Source: Candidatus Nitrosopolaris nunavutensis
GTDB lineage: Archaea > Thermoproteota > Nitrososphaeria > Nitrososphaerales > Nitrososphaeraceae
Reading direction: 5' to 3'
NCBI GenBank assembly: GCA_002501855.1
Contig: DAOM01000088.1
Location: 4,864-11,789 of the forward strand
Length of the DNA: 6,926 bases
Position 1 is the first letter of the stretch, and every line of letters starts with the position of its first letter. The notes beneath the pieces are model-generated. The model was not told the DNA's origin. It searched no databases and saw only the letters and a list, made by a program, of their open reading frames with translations. Both the position numbers and the translations under genes were made by a program. This document shows positions 5,556 through 6,926 of this stretch, piece by piece.

Positions 5556-5843
5556 TTGGCCGATCGAACGCGTCACATAAAAAAGAAACAGCTTAGAGAT
5601 ATTAGCCATAAAATACGCAGAGTTCAATTGCGTATGCACAACAGAAAGGCTAAATGCTATATTCCTGAATTGCTTGTTGAACTAAACTCACTATTCAAGC
5701 AAAGGGAATCCATAAGAAATGGAAATATAATGAGGACCCCGCATATCCCCAGACCTCAAAAAATATGTTCTGTATGCAATTACAGGATTGAGAAAGGTTA
5801 CCATATTTGTAAACCTAACCCCTCACGGCCTTTGCAGTCATAA
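5556..5843 (+). CDS. Small basic protein with C-terminal CxxC-HxC zinc-knuckle-like motif
   Basis: A 95-residue, strongly basic, soluble protein. Residues 1-33 are Arg/Lys/His-rich (RHIKKKQLRDISHKIRR). A helical segment (IPELLVELNSLFKQRESI, 36-53) follows, then a Pro-rich linker (TPHIPRP), then Cys71-x2-Cys74-x8-His83-x-Cys85, a likely zinc site. The basic body plus a zinc knuckle points to nucleic-acid or ribosome binding. It resembles the logic of small zinc ribosomal proteins such as bL32, but I see no true homology and the role is inferred. The TTG at 5556 is the only usable start, because TGA at 5532-5534 closes the frame upstream and no ATG intervenes. No Shine-Dalgarno is seen, fitting a leaderless message from the TATA-like box just upstream. 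The plus-strand genes that follow may be separately transcribed, as another TATA-like box precedes them. Confidence 0.65.
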   Translation: MADRTRHIKKKQLRDISHKIRRVQLRMHNRKAKCYIPELLVELNSLFKQRESIRNGNIMRTPHIPRPQKICSVCNYRIEKGYHICKPNPSRPLQS

Positions 5844-5873
5844 GGATAGGACGCAGTTATAATTTCTGGTTAG

Positions 5874-6035
5874 AGTGTCTTTGGGACGATCCTTGTTGCT
5901 AGCGCTCTAATTCCATTAGTTAATGTGACTTTTCCAAATAATCATATAAATAAAAAGCATTCTGAGGGAACAGTGCACTTTGTAGATAAATTAAAACACT
6001 TACCCGATCAATCAAAAGCATTGCCTACCGCATAA
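5874..6035 (+). pseudogene. Short exported-type reading frame without start codon
   Basis: Between TAG at 5871-5873 and TAA at 6033-6035 the plus strand encodes 53 residues. They begin SVFGTILVASALIPLVNVTF, a good signal-peptide or membrane segment, followed by a hydrophilic part (NNHINKKHSEGTVHFVDKLK) ending in SKALPTA. The order hydrophobic then soluble looks like a real small exported protein, but no ATG, GTG or TTG precedes the hydrophobic segment in frame. The TAG sits exactly where a start would be expected. The only in-frame start is GTG at 5925-5927, which removes the segment. The start may have been lost by mutation, or this is chance. No family is recognised. Confidence 0.35.
5944..5952 (+). 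promoter_or_regulatory. TATA-like box before the 63-residue gene
   Basis: ATATAAATA is a good archaeal TATA match. Transcription from it would begin near 5975, leaving a leader of about 100 bases before the ATG at 6074. It also lies inside the short frame 5874-6035, which argues weakly against that frame being a gene. Confidence 0.35.
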
Positions 6036-6073
6036 AAGAAGAGGAAGAAAAATAAGAAAGGAATGCATATTTC

Positions 6074-6265
6074 ATGATAATGACAAAGAATCAACACATG
6101 AAACATTTTAAAAGTGAAAAAGGTGGTAAAACCGCAGCACAACAAGCAGACGAATTTGTTTCTCAGCCTTCAGTAAGGGGCGTAAGCGTTTCAATCTATG
6201 AATATGGAATATTATTGCTATATGAAGAGATGACAAATAAGGGTCAAGACATAGGAAATGAATAG
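6074..6265 (+). CDS. Conserved-looking small hypothetical protein (63 residues)
   Basis: A small soluble protein starting at ATG 6074; ATG 6080 is also possible, giving two residues fewer. AGAAAGGA at 6055-6062 could serve as a ribosome site, though it is rather far from 6074. The N-terminus is basic (HMKHFKSEKGGKT, 8-20), then a short amphipathic helix (AAQQADEFVS) and a beta-rich core VRGVSVSIYEYGILLLYEEM (34-53), with an acidic tail. No membrane segment or signal peptide. I recognise no family and propose no function. The composition, the clear start and T-rich sequence after the stop make it more credible than the nearby short frames. Confidence 0.6.
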   Translation: MIMTKNQHMKHFKSEKGGKTAAQQADEFVSQPSVRGVSVSIYEYGILLLYEEMTNKGQDIGNE

Positions 6266-6266
6266 A

Positions 6267-6295
6267 ATCTTAATTCTTCCAACTTCACTTTCTCT
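6267..6295 (+). terminator. Pyrimidine-rich tract after the 63-residue gene
   Basis: T-rich sequence (TCTTAATTCTTCC, then CTTTCTCT) starts right after the stop codon without a hairpin. Archaeal transcription often ends at U-rich tracts of this kind; there is no direct evidence here. Confidence 0.3.
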
Positions 6296-6543
6296 ATACC
6301 TAAAACAAACAACTATTTAATCCCTATTATATTTTTGATACTCTTCCTTCTTTGGATGTTTCCTCTAATGTATTAGGATGTGTTACTGATTCTATGGTAA
6401 ACTGGCTAATATAATTAACAAAATCTTGTCTGTGACACGGCAGTTAACTCAAATCTATGCAGCGACTATTGGCGAGTTGGAAATGAATTCTGTTCCTTCA
6501 GTATATACACCAAAATAGGTTGCACACACAATGCTATTTTGTT

Positions 6544-6835
6544 TTACATATGTTCCCCTATCTGTTCAAGATCTTTGTAATCGTAATTCTGTACATGCAA
6601 GTCATTACTCCAAAAGCGCTTTGAGCTACTACCACAGCTAATTCGTTTACCTCTCGATCTGTAACACCAAACATTTTTGCAACCTCTGTTTACTAAGTCT
6701 GAGAGTATAGATATTTTGTAGCAGCTGCTGAACCTAGTTTCACCGTGTCCAAATTCGACCCAATTTATGCCTCTACCGCCAAGTTCCAATAATGAACCAC
6801 TCAATGTGGCTGGGAAAAATAATGTCTAATAGCAA
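6544..6835 (-). pseudogene. Broken gene, possibly AhpD/carboxymuconolactone-decarboxylase-like
   Basis: Protein-like sequence lies on the minus strand in alternating frames. One frame (from TTG at 6804, stop at 6546-6544) gives SGSLLELGGRGINWVEFGHG and, at its end, WSNDLHVQNYDYKDLEQIGE. Between these, the neighbouring frame reads AAATKYLYSQT, two stops (TAG TAA), then TEVAKMFGVTDREVNELAVV and VAQSAF. Adding one T to the TTTT run at about 6612-6615 would join VAQSAF to WSNDLHVQ. The other joins need further small insertions. Neither frame alone looks natural: between its good parts the long frame reads Cys/Ser/Arg-rich. GVTDREVNELAVVVA resembles the segment after the catalytic helix in AhpD-like proteins, but the CxxC active site is not seen, so the family is a guess. 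The far N-terminus is unclear and may lie beyond the contig end. Confidence 0.4.
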
Positions 6836-6914
6836 TTAATGCAAGATCATATTACCTGCTGTAACCAATTCGGCTGGCACTCTGATACACTTCGCGCCAA
6901 ATGCAGTCTATGAC

Positions 6915-6926
6915 CTGTCTCTTATA
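6915..6926. other. Residual Nextera/Tn5 mosaic-end adapter
   Basis: The last 12 bases, CTGTCTCTTATA, are identical to the first 12 of the 19-base Tn5 mosaic end used in Nextera libraries. The match stops exactly at the window end, as expected for an untrimmed adapter at a contig end. These bases should not be treated as genomic. Confidence 0.85.

Noticed and set aside
6915..6926. End of a real Tn5-like transposon
   Set aside because: Only 12 bases match, exactly at the sequence end, with no transposase; adapter carry-over is the ordinary explanation.

Overview
The window looks like one short contig from an AT-rich archaeon, most likely an ammonia-oxidising Nitrososphaeria (Thaumarchaeota). 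The signs are a secreted single-domain blue copper protein with a Ser/Asn/Thr-rich linker, a soluble histidine kinase with the TrmB/PLD-like input domains I associate with soil Thaumarchaeota, a DUF1404-like membrane protein, TTG starts, and archaeal TATA-like boxes 25-30 bases before starts. Assignment below that level is not possible by eye. The last 12 bases (6915-6926) equal the inner part of the Nextera/Tn5 mosaic end, so base 6926 is probably a real contig end with untrimmed adapter.

Left part (1-1900): everything recognisable is on the minus strand and broken. A DUF1404-like gene runs off the left edge and carries an in-frame TGA. A plastocyanin-like gene (633-1126) has intact copper ligands but is split by a one-base frameshift, and its start may have a second lesion. 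A weak Ala/Ser-rich open stretch lies at 1370-1570, and a 57-codon frame without a good start at 1687-1857. Three hairpins followed by T-runs all point along the plus strand, against these genes.

Centre (1900-4402): two intact minus-strand genes. One encodes a pyridoxamine-phosphate-oxidase-fold flavoprotein of unknown substrate. The other is a 557-residue soluble sensor histidine kinase with two PLD/TrmB-like sensor domains before the HisKA and HATPase domains. No response regulator is in the window.

The 1.15 kb from 4403 to 5555 has no convincing gene. It holds a 26-base tandem repeat with TATA-like and palindromic segments, overlapping inverted repeats, an eight-C run and several very short open frames. 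Right of it, on the plus strand, are a small basic protein with a C-terminal zinc-knuckle-like motif (5556-5843), a short hydrophobic frame lacking a start (5874-6035) and a 63-residue hypothetical protein (6074-6265). The right end (6541-6835, minus) is another broken reading frame, possibly of the AhpD/carboxymuconolactone-decarboxylase type.

The main theme is several recognisable genes each spoiled by a small lesion beside undamaged ones. That is either real gene decay in a low-coding-density accessory region or residual consensus error; the adapter remnant means assembly quality should be checked first. I found no defence system, CRISPR array, tRNA, rRNA or complete mobile element.
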